Source: Candidatus Binatia bacterium
Lineage (GTDB): Bacteria > Desulfobacterota > Binatia > HRBIN30
Length of the DNA stretch: 64,000 bases
Direction: 5' to 3'
Assembly (NCBI GenBank): GCA_026415395.1
Contig: JAOAHD010000003.1
Coordinates: 286,740-350,739, forward strand
The notes below the pieces were generated by a model. It searched no databases. It was not told the DNA's origin and was given only the letters and a program-made list of their open reading frames with translations. A program made the translations under genes and the position numbers. This document shows, one piece after another, positions 63,934-64,000 of the stretch (its first letter is position 1; every line of letters begins with the position of its first letter).

Positions 63934-64000
63934 TTACCCAACCCCCTAATTTTCCGCCACTTTCGTTCAAACAACTGTTTGGCCAGGTCAAGCAAAAACC

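Overview
The window looks like a chromosomal segment of a high-GC, diderm (Gram-negative) bacterium. Evidence for the outer membrane is lpxD, a TamA/TamB pair, an O/P-type porin, lipoproteins, lgt and a type IV pilin. The gene set (class III CoA-transferases, DUF3536/GH57 hydrolase, Gld-like ABC system, EpsC-type serine acetyltransferase) fits a deltaproteobacterial-like lineage such as Desulfobacterota, Binatota or Myxococcota. That placement is inference; no rRNA or other taxonomic marker is present.

Layout. 0-2.1 kb: end of proS, then purE-purK. 2.2-10.1 kb: an accessory stretch holding a fossil IS110-family transposase and, on the minus strand, a decayed respiratory operon. In transcription order this operon is a TPR protein, a Tat-exported 4Fe-4S protein, an NrfD-type membrane subunit, a tetrathionate-reductase-like molybdopterin catalytic subunit and an O/P porin. 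All but the TPR gene are broken by stops or frameshifts, whereas nearly every other gene in the window is intact, so the damage is local. 10.6-11.6 kb: a coupled pair of uncharacterised genes, one with a HELGH zinc site. 11.7-15.8 kb: lgt, a TlpA-like thioredoxin, an exported HExxH peptidase and a CorC-like transporter. 16-24 kb: tamA and tamB (minus strand) back to back with an HtrA protease. 24-30.4 kb: an MFS transporter, hisG/hisI, lpxD-gloB and a serine acetyltransferase. 30.5-34.2 kb: a run containing a cupin lipoprotein, a cobalamin adenosyltransferase, a second glyoxalase-II-like hydrolase, a gamma-glutamylcyclotransferase-like protein and a MATE pump. 34.4-39 kb: a Gld-like ABC transporter with a DUF4340 protein. 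39-43 kb: hisC, an unknown gene, gltX, tRNA-Gln, a terminator and tRNA-Glu. 43.3-48.1 kb: an acyl-CoA ligase divergent from an operon of two class III CoA-transferase subunits and an isochorismatase-like protein. 48.2-51.3 kb: a pilin with a candidate sigma-54 promoter, an unknown small gene and a CoA-disulfide-reductase/rhodanese fusion. 51.3-56 kb: glk, pgm, gpmA and gap. 56-64 kb: tRNA-Arg(UCG), cysS, acs, a GH57/DUF3536 hydrolase, a lytic transglycosylase, pgsA and tRNA-Arg(ACG).

Most of the window is housekeeping: purine, histidine and cysteine synthesis, aminoacyl-tRNA synthesis, envelope assembly and central carbon metabolism. The parts that deserve attention are the decaying molybdoenzyme operon, the apparent catalytic/non-catalytic CoA-transferase pair with its motif-deficient isochorismatase-like partner, the HELGH-protein/unknown-protein pair, and the pilin promoter. 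No CRISPR array, intact prophage, intact insertion sequence or recognisable defence system was seen.
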